From assembly GCA_023433305.1 (NCBI GenBank), contig JAEZCZ010000009.1, forward strand, positions 1 through 64,000: a stretch of 64,000 bases of DNA, read 5' to 3'. A program made the translations under genes and the position numbers. This document shows positions 46,209-54,986 of this stretch, piece after piece. Every line of letters begins with the position of its first letter. Within the stretch, counting starts at the first letter, position 1. The notes under the pieces are model-generated. The model worked only from the letters and a program-made list of their open reading frames with translations, was not told where the DNA came from and ran no database searches. The DNA is from Pseudomonadota bacterium. Lineage in GTDB: Bacteria > Pseudomonadota > Alphaproteobacteria > Sphingomonadales > Sphingomonadaceae.

Positions 46209-46473
46209 GCTTCCGCCAGCCGAGGCGCTTCGCGCCGCCGCCGACGCGCAGGGGCGGCTGGCCGTGCACGTGACGCCGGGCGCGCGCGTCGAGGGCATCG
46301 AGATCGCCGACGGTCGCGTGCGGATGAAGGTGCGCGCCAAGCCGCAGGACGGCGCCGCGAACGAGGCGGTGCTGGCGATGCTCGCCAAGGCGCTCGGGAC
46401 GGCTCCGTCGCGCCTGCACTTGTTGCGCGGCGCGACTTCGCGCGAGAAACTGGTCCAGCTCGACGCCGGCTGA
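46189..46473 (+). CDS. DUF167 family protein (YggU-like)
   Basis: A 94-residue small basic protein of the DUF167 family: RLAVHVTPGARVEGIEIADGRVRMKVRAKPQDGAANEAVLAMLAKALG, then LLRGATSREKLVQL. Function unknown. The start is GTG 46189 inside the end of the carbonic anhydrase gene, so the two are probably translationally coupled. Confidence 0.88.
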   Translation: MAKPKPELPPAEALRAAADAQGRLAVHVTPGARVEGIEIADGRVRMKVRAKPQDGAANEAVLAMLAKALGTAPSRLHLLRGATSREKLVQLDAG

Positions 46474-46529
46474 CCCAGGGCGCGAGGTCGCGCTTGACTC
46501 GGGCGTGGACCGATACCAGATGGCCATCC

Positions 46530-46559
46530 TGATGTGCAGAAATGCATATTGATACATCA
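46530..46559 (+). promoter_or_regulatory. Possible operator of the XRE-SulP pair
   Basis: An inverted repeat TGATGT and ACATCA, 18 bases apart, lies in an AT-rich patch just upstream of the XRE gene. AT-rich DNA is rare in this region, so the promoter is likely here (CATATT and TATATC are candidate -10 elements). Autoregulation by the XRE protein is an inference. Confidence 0.35.
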
Positions 46560-46573
46560 TATATCGGATTGCC

Positions 46574-46846
46574 ATGATCACTTCGCAACAGATGCGCGCC
46601 GCGCGAGCCCTGCTCGGGATCGACCAGCGCCAGCTCGCCGAGCTCGCCGGGTTGTCCGCGCCGACCATCCAGCGGATGGAAGCGTCCGACGGGCAAGTCC
46701 GCGGCGTGGTCGACACGCTGGTCAAGGTGGTGACCGCGCTCGAGGCGGCCGGAATCGAGCTGATCGGCGAGAACGCCCCCAGCACCGGGGCGGGGCGCGG
46801 AGTGCGTCTGCGCGAGCCGGCCGCGGGCGCGCCGCGCGGAGCCTGA
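46574..46846 (+). CDS. XRE-family HTH transcriptional regulator
   Basis: A 90-residue helix-turn-helix protein. The HTH is MRAARALLGIDQRQLAELAGLSAPTIQRMEAS, a form often found next to SulP transporters in Alphaproteobacteria, followed by a short helix VVDTLVKVVTALEAAGIELI. It is four bases upstream of the sulP start, so it is co-transcribed with, and likely regulates, the transporter. Confidence 0.88.
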   Translation: MITSQQMRAARALLGIDQRQLAELAGLSAPTIQRMEASDGQVRGVVDTLVKVVTALEAAGIELIGENAPSTGAGRGVRLREPAAGAPRGA

Positions 46847-46849
46847 GCC

Positions 46850-48499
46850 ATGCCCGAGAGCTTCACGCCCAAGCTCCTCACCACGCTGCGCGAAGGCTAT
46901 CGCGTCCGGGACATGCGCAGCGATGCGATCGCGGGGCTCACCGTCGCGATCGTCGCGCTGCCGCTGGCGATGGCGCTGGGGATCGCGAGCGGCGCCTCGC
47001 CCGACAAGGGCCTGGTCACCGCGGTCGTCGCCGGGTTCCTGATCTCGGCGCTCGGCGGCTCGCGCGTTCAAGTGGGTGGCCCGACCGGCGCCTTCGTGAT
47101 CGTCATCTTCAACGTGATCGCGCAGCATGGCTACGACGGGTTGATGCTGGCGACGCTGCTGGCCGGCCTGATCCTGATCGTCGCGGGCTATGCCAAGCTC
47201 GGCAAGCTCATCAAGTTCGTGCCGCACCCCGTGGTCACGGGCTTTACCGCGGGCATCGCGGTGATCATCGCCTCGACCCAGGTGAAGGACTTCCTCGGCC
47301 TCGCGATCGACGAGGTGCCGGCGGACTTCATCCCGCAGTGGCTGGCCTATTTCGCGGCGCTGGACCGGATCAGCGTGCCCACGCTGCTGGTCGGGGCCGG
47401 CGCGCTGGCGCTGATCCTGGTGCTGCGCAAGGTGTCGCCGCGCCTGCCCGGCTACCTGATCGCGATCGTCGCCGCCTCGCTCGCGGTGGCGGCCCTCAGC
47501 CTGCCGGTCGACACGATCGGTTCGCGCTTTCCGGACATTCCCGCGGGGCTGCCGATGCCGGGGCTGCCGGAAATCACGCTGGCGAAGATCCAGGCGGTGA
47601 TGCCGTCGGCCTTCACCATCGCGTTCCTCGCGGGGATCGAGGCGCTGCTCTCCGCGGTCGTGGCCGATGGCATGGCCGGCACGCGGCACCGCTCGAACCA
47701 GGAGCTGGTCGGGCAGGGGGTCGCCAACGTCGCCTCGAGCCTGTTCGGCGGCCTGCCCGCGCCCGGTGCGATCGCGCGCCCCGCCACCAACATCAAGTCG
47801 GGCGCGCGCACGCCGATGGCGGGGATGTTCCATGCCGCCTTCCTGCTGATCTTCGTGCTCTTCGGGATGGACCTGATGGCCTATGTGCCGATGGCGGCGC
47901 TGGCGGCGATCCTGTTCATGGTCGCCTCGGGCATGAGCGAATACGAGCGCTTCCTCAGCCTGCTCAAGATGCCCAACGGCGACCGGGTGGTGCTGCTGCT
48001 GACGTTCGGGCTGACGGTGCTGGTCGATCTCACCGTTGCGATCGGCGTCGGCGTCACCATCGCCTCGCTGCTGTTCATGATGCGGATGAGCGAATCGTTG
48101 GCGGTCGAGCAGGGCGCCGGGATCGAGGTCGACCCCGAGCTCGACGACGAGGACCGCGGCCAGCGCGACGTGCTGCCCGAGGGCGTCGAGGTGTTCCGCA
48201 TCAACGGACCGTTCTTCTTCGGCGTCGCGGGCGAACTGCTCGACACGCTGCGGCGGGTCGGGCGCCGCCCGCGCGCGGTGATCCTGCGGATGCGGCTGGT
48301 GCCGTTCCTCGATGCCAGCGGGCTCGCGGCGGTGGCCGAGTTCGTCAAGCAGGCCGAGATCTCCGGAGCGCGGGTGATCCTTTCGGGCGTGCAGCGGCAG
48401 CCGCTCGACATGCTCGAGCGCGCCGACCTCGGCCCGCAATCGGGCAAGATCGAATACGCGGCCGACTATCCCGCCGCGATCCGCCTCGCCGAAAGCTGA
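46850..48499 (+). CDS. SulP family anion transporter
   Basis: A 549-residue SLC26/SulP secondary transporter. The membrane part (about residues 25-420) starts RSDAIAGLTVAIVALPLAMALGIASG and includes VQVGGPTGAFVIVIFNVI and GFTAGIAVIIASTQVKDFLGL. A C-terminal STAS domain follows (about residues 440-549, EVFRINGPFFFGVAGELLDTL). Substrates of the family are sulfate, bicarbonate or other anions. The linker after the membrane part is acidic (DPELDDEDRGQ). The gamma-carbonic anhydrase nearby makes bicarbonate worth testing. Confidence 0.93.
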   Translation: MPESFTPKLLTTLREGYRVRDMRSDAIAGLTVAIVALPLAMALGIASGASPDKGLVTAVVAGFLISALGGSRVQVGGPTGAFVIVIFNVIAQHGYDGLMLATLLAGLILIVAGYAKLGKLIKFVPHPVVTGFTAGIAVIIASTQVKDFLGLAIDEVPADFIPQWLAYFAALDRISVPTLLVGAGALALILVLRKVSPRLPGYLIAIVAASLAVAALSLPVDTIGSRFPDIPAGLPMPGLPEITLAKIQAVMPSAFTIAFLAGIEALLSAVVADGMAGTRHRSNQELVGQGVANVASSLFGGLPAPGAIARPATNIKSGARTPMAGMFHAAFLLIFVLFGMDLMAYVPMAALAAILFMVASGMSEYERFLSLLKMPNGDRVVLLLTFGLTVLVDLTVAIGVGVTIASLLFMMRMSESLAVEQGAGIEVDPELDDEDRGQRDVLPEGVEVFRINGPFFFGVAGELLDTLRRVGRRPRAVILRMRLVPFLDASGLAAVAEFVKQAEISGARVILSGVQRQPLDMLERADLGPQSGKIEYAADYPAAIRLAES

Positions 48500-48502
48500 G
48501 CG

Positions 48503-50098
48503 TCAGTCGCGGACCAGCGCGCGCAGCGCGTCGATCCGGTCGGCCTCGTGCGCGGGCTTGTCCCAGCGGATGCGGTGGATGCGCGGGAAGCGCATCGCGA
48601 GGCCCGACTTGTGGCGCTTGCTCTCGTGCACGCTGTCGAAGGCGACCTCGAACACGAGGCTCTTGTCGGTCTCGCGCACCGGGCCGAAGCGGTTCAAGGT
48701 GTGGTTGCGGACGTAGCGGTCGAGCTGCTTGAGCTCTTCGTCGGTGAAGCCGAAATAGGCCTTGCCGACGGGCAGAAGCTCGGCGCCCCGATCGGGGTCG
48801 CCGTCCCAGCAGCCGAAGGTGTAGTCCGAATAGAAGCTGCTGCGTTTCCCGCTGCCGCGCTGGGCGTACATCAGCACGCAATCGACGAGGAGCGGATCGC
48901 GCTTCCACTTGTACCACAAGCCGGTCTTGCGCCCGGCGACGTACGGCGAATCGCGGCGCTTGAGCATCAGCCCCTCGATCGCTTCGTCCCGCGCGCCCGA
49001 ACGGATCTCGGCGAGATGCTCGAAGTGGTCGGCCTCGACCAGCGCGCTGAGGTCGAAGCGGTCGGCCGGAAGGCGCGGCATGAGCTCTTCGAGCCGGCGG
49101 CGGCGCTCGCTCCAGGGCAAGTCGCGCAAGTCCTCACCCCCTAGCATGAGCACGTCGTAGAGCCGCACGAAGGCCGGGTAGTCGGCGAGCATCTTGCGGC
49201 TGACGGTCTTGCGCCCGAGCCGCTGCTGGAGCGCGTTGAAGCTCGCCGCGCCGCCGGATTCGCCGCCCTGGTGCGCGCCGCGCACAAGCAGCTCGCCGTC
49301 GAGCACCGCGGGCAGGGTAAGCGCTTCGGCCATCTCGGGGAAGCTGTGGCTGATGTCGTCGCCGGTGCGCGAATAGAGGCGCGTCTCGCCGCCGGCATGC
49401 ACGAGCTGCATGCGGATGCCGTCCCATTTCCACTCGGCGACGTAATCGGCGAGGTCGAGCACGGTATCCTCGAGCGGGTGCGCGAGCATGAACGGGCGGA
49501 ACAGCGGCATCTCGGCGGTGTTCGGCGGTTCGGCGCCATCGGCGGCCCAGGCGAACAGCTCGGGGAAGGGGGGGCTGAGCGCGTGCCAGTACTCCTCGAC
49601 TTCCTCGAGCGCGACCTCGAACGCCTGCGCAAACGCGGTCTTGGCGAGCCGCGCGGAGACCCCGACGCGCATCGCCCCGGTGGCGAGCTTGATCAGCGCA
49701 TAGCGGCCCTCGGGGCTGAGCCGGTCGAGCAGCCTCGGCAGCTCGCTCGCTACCGAGAGGCGAGTCATCCGCGCGAGGAGATCGACGGCTTCGCTCACGC
49801 TCGGCGGCGGCATGACGCCATCGGCGGGCGCGGGCCACAGCAGGCTGGCGGTCTCGGCGGTGTCGCCGACGAAATCGCGGCTCAGCGCCCACAGCACCGG
49901 GTCGACGCGCTCCATCATAAGGCTGCGGATCGTGCCGCCCTTGACCGCGGGGAAGCTCAGGCACTCGGTGAGCGCGGCGAGCGCCCAACCGCGATCGGGA
50001 TCGGGCGTTTCGCGCAAGTACTGGGCGATCAAGCGCAGCTTCTCGTTGCGGCTGCGCGTGTAGACGAGCGAATCGACGAGGGCGGCGAAGGCCTCCAT
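48503..50098 (-). CDS. ATP-dependent DNA ligase (ligase-associated repair type)
   Basis: A 531-residue ATP-dependent DNA ligase. The N-terminal DNA-binding domain (about residues 1-200) precedes the nucleotidyltransferase domain with the catalytic Lys224 in EWKWDGIRMQLV. Further motifs are LDGELLV, EGLMLKRRDSPYVAGRKTGLWYKWKRD and the OB-fold C-terminus. It is the type found beside a metallo-beta-lactamase exonuclease, whose gene directly precedes it (stop and start overlap by one base). ATG 50098 is chosen; the frame extends to 50164 without similarity. Confidence 0.92.
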   Translation of the reverse strand: MEAFAALVDSLVYTRSRNEKLRLIAQYLRETPDPDRGWALAALTECLSFPAVKGGTIRSLMMERVDPVLWALSRDFVGDTAETASLLWPAPADGVMPPPSVSEAVDLLARMTRLSVASELPRLLDRLSPEGRYALIKLATGAMRVGVSARLAKTAFAQAFEVALEEVEEYWHALSPPFPELFAWAADGAEPPNTAEMPLFRPFMLAHPLEDTVLDLADYVAEWKWDGIRMQLVHAGGETRLYSRTGDDISHSFPEMAEALTLPAVLDGELLVRGAHQGGESGGAASFNALQQRLGRKTVSRKMLADYPAFVRLYDVLMLGGEDLRDLPWSERRRRLEELMPRLPADRFDLSALVEADHFEHLAEIRSGARDEAIEGLMLKRRDSPYVAGRKTGLWYKWKRDPLLVDCVLMYAQRGSGKRSSFYSDYTFGCWDGDPDRGAELLPVGKAYFGFTDEELKQLDRYVRNHTLNRFGPVRETDKSLVFEVAFDSVHESKRHKSGLAMRFPRIHRIRWDKPAHEADRIDALRALVRD

Positions 50099-51102
50099 CA
50101 ATCGTCCTCGTCCTCGTAGCCGACCAGGGCCAGGGCGCGGGCGCGGCGCTGGTGGAGCTGGCACCAGCGCAGCAGCGCTTCCTCGCGGCCGTGCGTTATC
50201 CAGCTTTCGGCGGGGTTCACTTCCTCGATCGTGCGCGTCAGCTCGCCCCAGTCGGCGTGGTCGGAGATGACGAGGGGCAACTCGACCATGCGCTGACGCG
50301 CACGCTGGCGCACGCGCATCCAGCCGCTCGCCATGGCGCTGATCGGATCGGGCAGGCGCCGGCTCCAGCGATCGTTGAGCGCCGAAGGCGGACAGACCAC
50401 GATCGTGCCGCGGAGCGAGTCCTTGCTAGCCTCGCTCACCAGCCTCAGCTCACCGAGGTCGACGCCGAATTCTTCGTAAAGGCGGCACATCCGCTCCATC
50501 GCGCCGTGCAGCCAGATCGTGTCTTGGTGCCCGGCCCGGCGCAGCTCGGCGATCACCCGCTGCGCCTTGCCGAGCGCGTAGGCGCCGACCAGCACGCATC
50601 GCTCGGGATGATCGGCACGGGCCTTGAGCAGCTTGGCGATCTCGTGCTCGATCGGCGGATGGCAAAACACCGGCAGGCCGAAGGTCGCCTCGGTGACGAA
50701 GACGTCGCACGGCACGACTTCGAACGGCGGGCAGGTCGGATCGGGCATGCGCTTGTAGTCGCCCGTCACCACCACCCGCTCGCCGCCATGTTCGAGCACG
50801 ATCTGCGCCGAGCCGAGCACATGGCCAGCGGGAACGTACGTGGCGCTCACCCCGCCCGGCAGCCCGATCGTCTCGCCGTATTGCACCGGGAGTGCCCCAT
50901 CGCGCGTCTGGTAGCGCAGTTCCATGATCGCCAGCGTCTCGGGCGTGGCGACGGTCCGACCGTGCCCGCCGCGCGCGTGGTCGGCGTGACCATGTGTGAC
51001 CAGCGCGTTGGCGACGGGAATGGACGGGTCGATCCAGCAGTCGGCCGGGACCACATGGATGCCGTGCGGCTCGGGCCGGATCCATGCGAAGTCGGCGATC
51101 AT
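50098..51102 (-). CDS. Ligase-associated DNA exonuclease (metallo-beta-lactamase fold)
   Basis: A 334-residue nuclease of the metallo-beta-lactamase/beta-CASP group (YSH1-like). The Zn motif THGHADHARGGHG gives H37, H39, D41 and H42. VVTGDYKRMPDPTC and the beta-CASP region (VLVGAYALGKAQRVI, then SDHADWGEL) follow. In other bacteria this gene travels with the adjacent ligase and with a Lhr-type helicase and a PdeM-like endonuclease in a DNA damage set. The latter two are not in this neighbourhood. Confidence 0.92.
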   Translation of the reverse strand: MIADFAWIRPEPHGIHVVPADCWIDPSIPVANALVTHGHADHARGGHGRTVATPETLAIMELRYQTRDGALPVQYGETIGLPGGVSATYVPAGHVLGSAQIVLEHGGERVVVTGDYKRMPDPTCPPFEVVPCDVFVTEATFGLPVFCHPPIEHEIAKLLKARADHPERCVLVGAYALGKAQRVIAELRRAGHQDTIWLHGAMERMCRLYEEFGVDLGELRLVSEASKDSLRGTIVVCPPSALNDRWSRRLPDPISAMASGWMRVRQRARQRMVELPLVISDHADWGELTRTIEEVNPAESWITHGREEALLRWCQLHQRRARALALVGYEDEDD

Positions 51103-51189
51103 GGATACGAAAATGGGCGGAACCGCCGGGCAGTTCCACCCACTTCGTTAGCCCCCGATCGCGTCGTCCCGGCAAAAGCCGGGATCCGA

Positions 51190-53532
51190 CTACTCCTCGG
51201 CCGCCGGCTTGGCCCTGGCGGCGGGCTTCTTCTTCGCCGGTCGGGCCTTGGGGGCCTTGGGTGGCGCCGGTGTCAGCTCGAATGCCGGCTTGTCGTCCTT
51301 GAGGCTGACGTGGACCTCGCCGCCGTTGGCCAGCTTGCCGAACAGCAGCTCCTCGGCCAGCGGCTGCTTGATCGCGTCCTGGATCAGGCGGGCCATCGGC
51401 CGTGCACCCATCAGCTTGTCGTAGCCGCGCTTGGCCAGCCAGCCGCGCGCATCGGTGTCGAACTGGATGTGCACGTTCTGCTCGGCCAGCTGCAGCTCGA
51501 GCTGCAGGATGAACTTGTCGACCACGCGGCTGACCGTCTCAGTGCCGAGATAGTCGAACGGCACGATCGCATCGAGCCGGTTGCGGAACTCGGGGGCGAA
51601 CATCTTCTTGACCGCCTCCTCGCTCGCCTCCGCCTTGGTCCCCGCGCCGAAGCCGATGCCTTGCTTGGCGGAATCCGCCGCGCCGGCATTGGTGGTCATG
51701 ATCAGCACGACGTTGCGGAAATCGACCGTCTTGCCGTGATGGTCGGTGAGCTTGCCGTGGTCCATGACCTGCAGCAGGATGTTGAACAGGTCAGGGTGTG
51801 CTTTCTCGATCTCGTCGAGCAGCAGCACGCAGTGCGGATGCTGGTCGATCGCATCGGTCAGCAGGCCGCCCTGGTCGTAACCGACGTAGCCCGGAGGCGC
51901 GCCGATCAGCCGGCTGACCGAGTGCCGCTCCATGTACTCGGACATGTCGAAGCGCTTGAGCTCGATGCCCATGATGCTGGCGAGCTGGCGCGCGACTTCG
52001 GTCTTGCCGACGCCGGTCGGGCCCGAGAACAGGAAACTGCCGATCGGCTTGTCGGGATCGCGCAGGCCGGCGCGGCTTAGCTTCATGGCGGTCGACAACA
52101 CGTCGATCGCCTTGTCCTGGCCGAACACGACGCGCTTCAGGTCCTTCTCGAGGCTGGCGAGGGCGGCCTTGTCGTCCTTGCTCACCGACTTGGGAGGGAT
52201 GCGCGCCATGGTCGCGATCACCGCTTCGATTTCCTTGCTGGTGATCTTCTTCTTCCGCTTCGACGGCGGCACGAGCATCTGCATCGCGCCGACCTCGTCG
52301 ATCACGTCGATGGCCTTGTCGGGCAGCTTGCGATCGTTGATGTAGCGCGCGCTCATTTCCACCGCGGTCTTGATCGCGTCGGGCGTGTACTTGACCTTGT
52401 GGTGGTCTTCGAACGCGCTGCGAAGGCCGCGCAGGATCTTGATCGTATCCTCCACGGTCGGCTCGTTCACGTCGATCTTCTGGAAGCGCCGCAGCAGCGC
52501 GCGGTCCTTCTCGAAGTGGTTGCGGAACTCCTTGTAGGTGGTCGAACCGATGCAGCGGATCGCCCCCGACGAGAGCGCCGGCTTGAGCAGGTTCGAGGCG
52601 TCCATGGCCCCGCCGCTGGTGGCGCCTGCGCCGATCACGGTGTGGATCTCGTCGATGAACAGCACCGCTTCGGGCAGCTTCTCGAGCTCGGAGACCACCT
52701 GCTTGAGGCGCTCCTCGAAGTCGCCGCGATACCGCGTGCCGGCCAGCAGCGCGCCCATGTCGAGCGAATAGATCACCGCGTCCTGCAGCACTTCGGGCAC
52801 GTCGCCTTCGACGATCTTGCGGGCGAGGCCTTCGGCGATCGCCGTCTTACCCACGCCCGGATCGCCCACGTAGAGCGGGTTGTTCTTGCTGCGCCGGCAG
52901 AGGATCTGGATGGTGCGGTCCACCTCCGGCCCGCGGCCGATCAGGGGGTCGACCTTTCCGTCGAGCGCCTTCTGGTTGAGGTTGACCGTGAACTGGTCGA
53001 GCGCCGAATCCTTCTTGCCCTTCTCGGGCTTGTCCTCGCTCTTGGCCTCGGGCTCTTCGGTGCCCTGCGCCGAGCGGTTCTCGAGCTGGCGGCCGCCCTT
53101 ACCGATGCCGTGGCTGATGTAGCTGACCGCGTCGAGCCGGCTCATGTCCTGCTGCTGCAGGAAATAGACCGCATAGCTGTCACGCTCGGAGAACAGGGCC
53201 ACCAGCACGTTCGCGCCGGTCACGGTGTCCTTCCCGCTCGACTGGACGTGCAGGATCGCGCGCTGGATCACGCGCTGGAACCCCGCGGTCGGCTGCGGGT
53301 CGGCGTCGTCCTCGGTCTTGAGCGACTGATATTCCTGGTCGAGATACTGCCGGACCACGCCCGAGAGTTCGGCGAGGTCCACTCCGCAGGCGGTCATGAC
53401 CTCGGCGGCATCCGCGTCGTCGACGAGCGCGAGCAGCAAGTGCTCGAGCGTGGCGTACTCGTGCGTCCGGTCGGTCGCGTGCTGGAGCGCCGTGTGGAGG
53501 GTCTTTTCGAGGCTCTGGGCGAAACTGGGCAT
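51190..53532 (-). CDS. clpA: ATP-dependent Clp protease ATP-binding subunit ClpA
   Basis: A 780-residue AAA+ unfoldase with the N-domain (MPSFAQSLEKTLHTALQHAT) and two ATPase modules: Walker A GDPGVGKTAI in D1 and GPTGVGKTEV in D2, with matching FIDEIHT and LLDEIEKAHPD. The IGF-type loop that docks ClpP is present as KQGIGFG. The C-terminal tail is Ala/Lys/Pro-rich (PKARPAKKKPAARAKP) and unusual in length. ATG 53532 starts the domain. clpS, often just upstream, is absent here; it may be elsewhere. Confidence 0.96.
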   Translation of the reverse strand: MPSFAQSLEKTLHTALQHATDRTHEYATLEHLLLALVDDADAAEVMTACGVDLAELSGVVRQYLDQEYQSLKTEDDADPQPTAGFQRVIQRAILHVQSSGKDTVTGANVLVALFSERDSYAVYFLQQQDMSRLDAVSYISHGIGKGGRQLENRSAQGTEEPEAKSEDKPEKGKKDSALDQFTVNLNQKALDGKVDPLIGRGPEVDRTIQILCRRSKNNPLYVGDPGVGKTAIAEGLARKIVEGDVPEVLQDAVIYSLDMGALLAGTRYRGDFEERLKQVVSELEKLPEAVLFIDEIHTVIGAGATSGGAMDASNLLKPALSSGAIRCIGSTTYKEFRNHFEKDRALLRRFQKIDVNEPTVEDTIKILRGLRSAFEDHHKVKYTPDAIKTAVEMSARYINDRKLPDKAIDVIDEVGAMQMLVPPSKRKKKITSKEIEAVIATMARIPPKSVSKDDKAALASLEKDLKRVVFGQDKAIDVLSTAMKLSRAGLRDPDKPIGSFLFSGPTGVGKTEVARQLASIMGIELKRFDMSEYMERHSVSRLIGAPPGYVGYDQGGLLTDAIDQHPHCVLLLDEIEKAHPDLFNILLQVMDHGKLTDHHGKTVDFRNVVLIMTTNAGAADSAKQGIGFGAGTKAEASEEAVKKMFAPEFRNRLDAIVPFDYLGTETVSRVVDKFILQLELQLAEQNVHIQFDTDARGWLAKRGYDKLMGARPMARLIQDAIKQPLAEELLFGKLANGGEVHVSLKDDKPAFELTPAPPKAPKARPAKKKPAARAKPAAEE

Positions 53533-53686
53533 GTTCTTCAAATCCAAGCAGTGAGGATACGATCCGATGGTTGCCAACGTGCAAAGGGCCGCATGAATAC
53601 ATCGAGAACGACGTTTGGCCTTCTGGTTAAACAGGATATGGGGCGCGCGGGTCGCGAATTCGAGTCAGCCGGGGCGGGTCGCCCGC

Positions 53687-53890
53687 TCAACTCGGCTCTC
53701 GCGGCTTGAACAGCGAGTCGGCCAACTTCTTGTGATCGGCCGCCTTCGCGTGGTGCGCCCGGACCCGCTCGATCTCCGCTTCCAGCAGCGCGATGCGCTC
53801 CATCAGCTCGTCCTGTGAATAGGCATCGAGCGGTTCGCCGGCCAGCCGGCTCGCGGAATCTCCGCGTACCCGGGGGAGATCGTCCTCCAT
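53687..53890 (-). CDS. DUF1192 family small protein
   Basis: A 67-residue acidic protein of the DUF1192 family: MEDDLPRVRGDSASRLAGEPLDAYSQDELMERIALLEAEIERVRAHHAKA. The C-terminal half is a short coiled-coil helix. Function unknown. ATG 53890 is chosen because the family block begins there; an in-frame ATG at 53914 would add eight residues. It is divergent from the quinone oxidoreductase gene. Confidence 0.82.
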   Translation of the reverse strand: MEDDLPRVRGDSASRLAGEPLDAYSQDELMERIALLEAEIERVRAHHAKAADHKKLADSLFKPREPS

Positions 53891-53987
53891 GCTCGCAGGA
53901 TGAGTCCCGTCCATCTTGCTGTCAATGGCTGGGACCGTTAGCGCTGTGGACCGTGAGACCGGGGGACAGAGGGGTGCGGGCACGCGC

Positions 53988-54986
53988 ATGAACTTGCCGA
54001 CGACCATGCAAGCCATTGAAATTGCGGGACCTGGTGGGCCCGACGTGCTGCGACCGGAAGATCGGCCCGTCCCGGTTCCGGGTCCCGGCCAGGTCCTGGT
54101 CGAGGTGGCCTACGCGGGGGTCAACCGGCCCGACGTACTGCAGCGCCTCGGGCGCTACCCGCCGCCGCCCGGCGCCTCGGACGTGCCCGGGCTCGAGGTT
54201 TCGGGCACCGTCGTCGTCGCAGGCGAGGGCGGCGAGATGCTGATCGGCCAGGCGGTCTGCGCGCTGGTGACCGGCGGCGGCTATGCCGAATATTGCCTGG
54301 CCGAAGCGGATCACTGCCTGCCCGTTCCCGATGGCGTGACGCTCGCCGAAGCCGCGGCGCTGCCCGAAACGCTGCTGACGGTGTGGCACAACGCGTTCGA
54401 GCGCGGCTGGGCCAGTGAGGGCGAGTGGCTGCTGGTCCATGGCGGAACCAGCGGGATCGGCACGATGGCCATCAAGCTCGGCAAGCTGTTCGGCCTGGAT
54501 GTGATCGTGACTTGCGGTTCGGACGCGAAGTGCGCGGCGGCGATGGGCATCGGCGCCGACCACGCGATCAACTATCGCGCCGAGGATTTCGTCCAGCGCG
54601 TCAAGGCGATCACCGGCGGGGCGGGGGTGAACGTGTGCCTCGACATGGTCGCCGGCAGCTACACGCAGCGCAACCTCGATTGTCTCGCCGAGGATGGCCG
54701 CCTTGTGACGATCGCGGTGCTCGGCGGCGCGAAAGCCGAGATCGACATGGCGAAGCTGATTGTGCGACGGCAGACGATTACGGGCTCCACGTTGCGGGCC
54801 CGGCCGAACGCCTTCAAGGCGCTGCTCGTCGACGAGATTTCGCAGACGGTGTGGCCGTTCGTCGAGGAAGGACGCCTGCGCCCCGAGATGGACCGGATTT
54901 TTCCGCTCGCCGAAGCCGCGGCGGCGCATGCCCGAATGGAGGCCGGCGAGCATGTCGGCAAGATCGTGCTGGAGGTCAGACCGTGA
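53988..54986 (+). CDS. NAD(P)H-quinone oxidoreductase (zinc-free MDR family)
   Basis: A 332-residue medium-chain dehydrogenase of the quinone oxidoreductase type. MQAIEIAGPGGPDVLRPEDRPVP starts the catalytic domain, AYAGVNRPDVLQRLGRYPPPPGAS is the usual substrate-side motif, and VHGGTSGIGTMAIKLGKLFG is the NADPH-binding site. The structural and catalytic zinc cysteines of alcohol dehydrogenases are lacking. Its stop overlaps the next gene (GTGA). Confidence 0.93.
   Translation: MNLPTTMQAIEIAGPGGPDVLRPEDRPVPVPGPGQVLVEVAYAGVNRPDVLQRLGRYPPPPGASDVPGLEVSGTVVVAGEGGEMLIGQAVCALVTGGGYAEYCLAEADHCLPVPDGVTLAEAAALPETLLTVWHNAFERGWASEGEWLLVHGGTSGIGTMAIKLGKLFGLDVIVTCGSDAKCAAAMGIGADHAINYRAEDFVQRVKAITGGAGVNVCLDMVAGSYTQRNLDCLAEDGRLVTIAVLGGAKAEIDMAKLIVRRQTITGSTLRARPNAFKALLVDEISQTVWPFVEEGRLRPEMDRIFPLAEAAAAHARMEAGEHVGKIVLEVRP

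Noticed and set aside
46151..48439. A 762-codon open frame on the minus strand across the sulP region
   Set aside because: It is antisense to clear SulP, XRE and DUF167 genes, very rich in Arg, His and Asp, with no domain. It is a third-position GC artefact.
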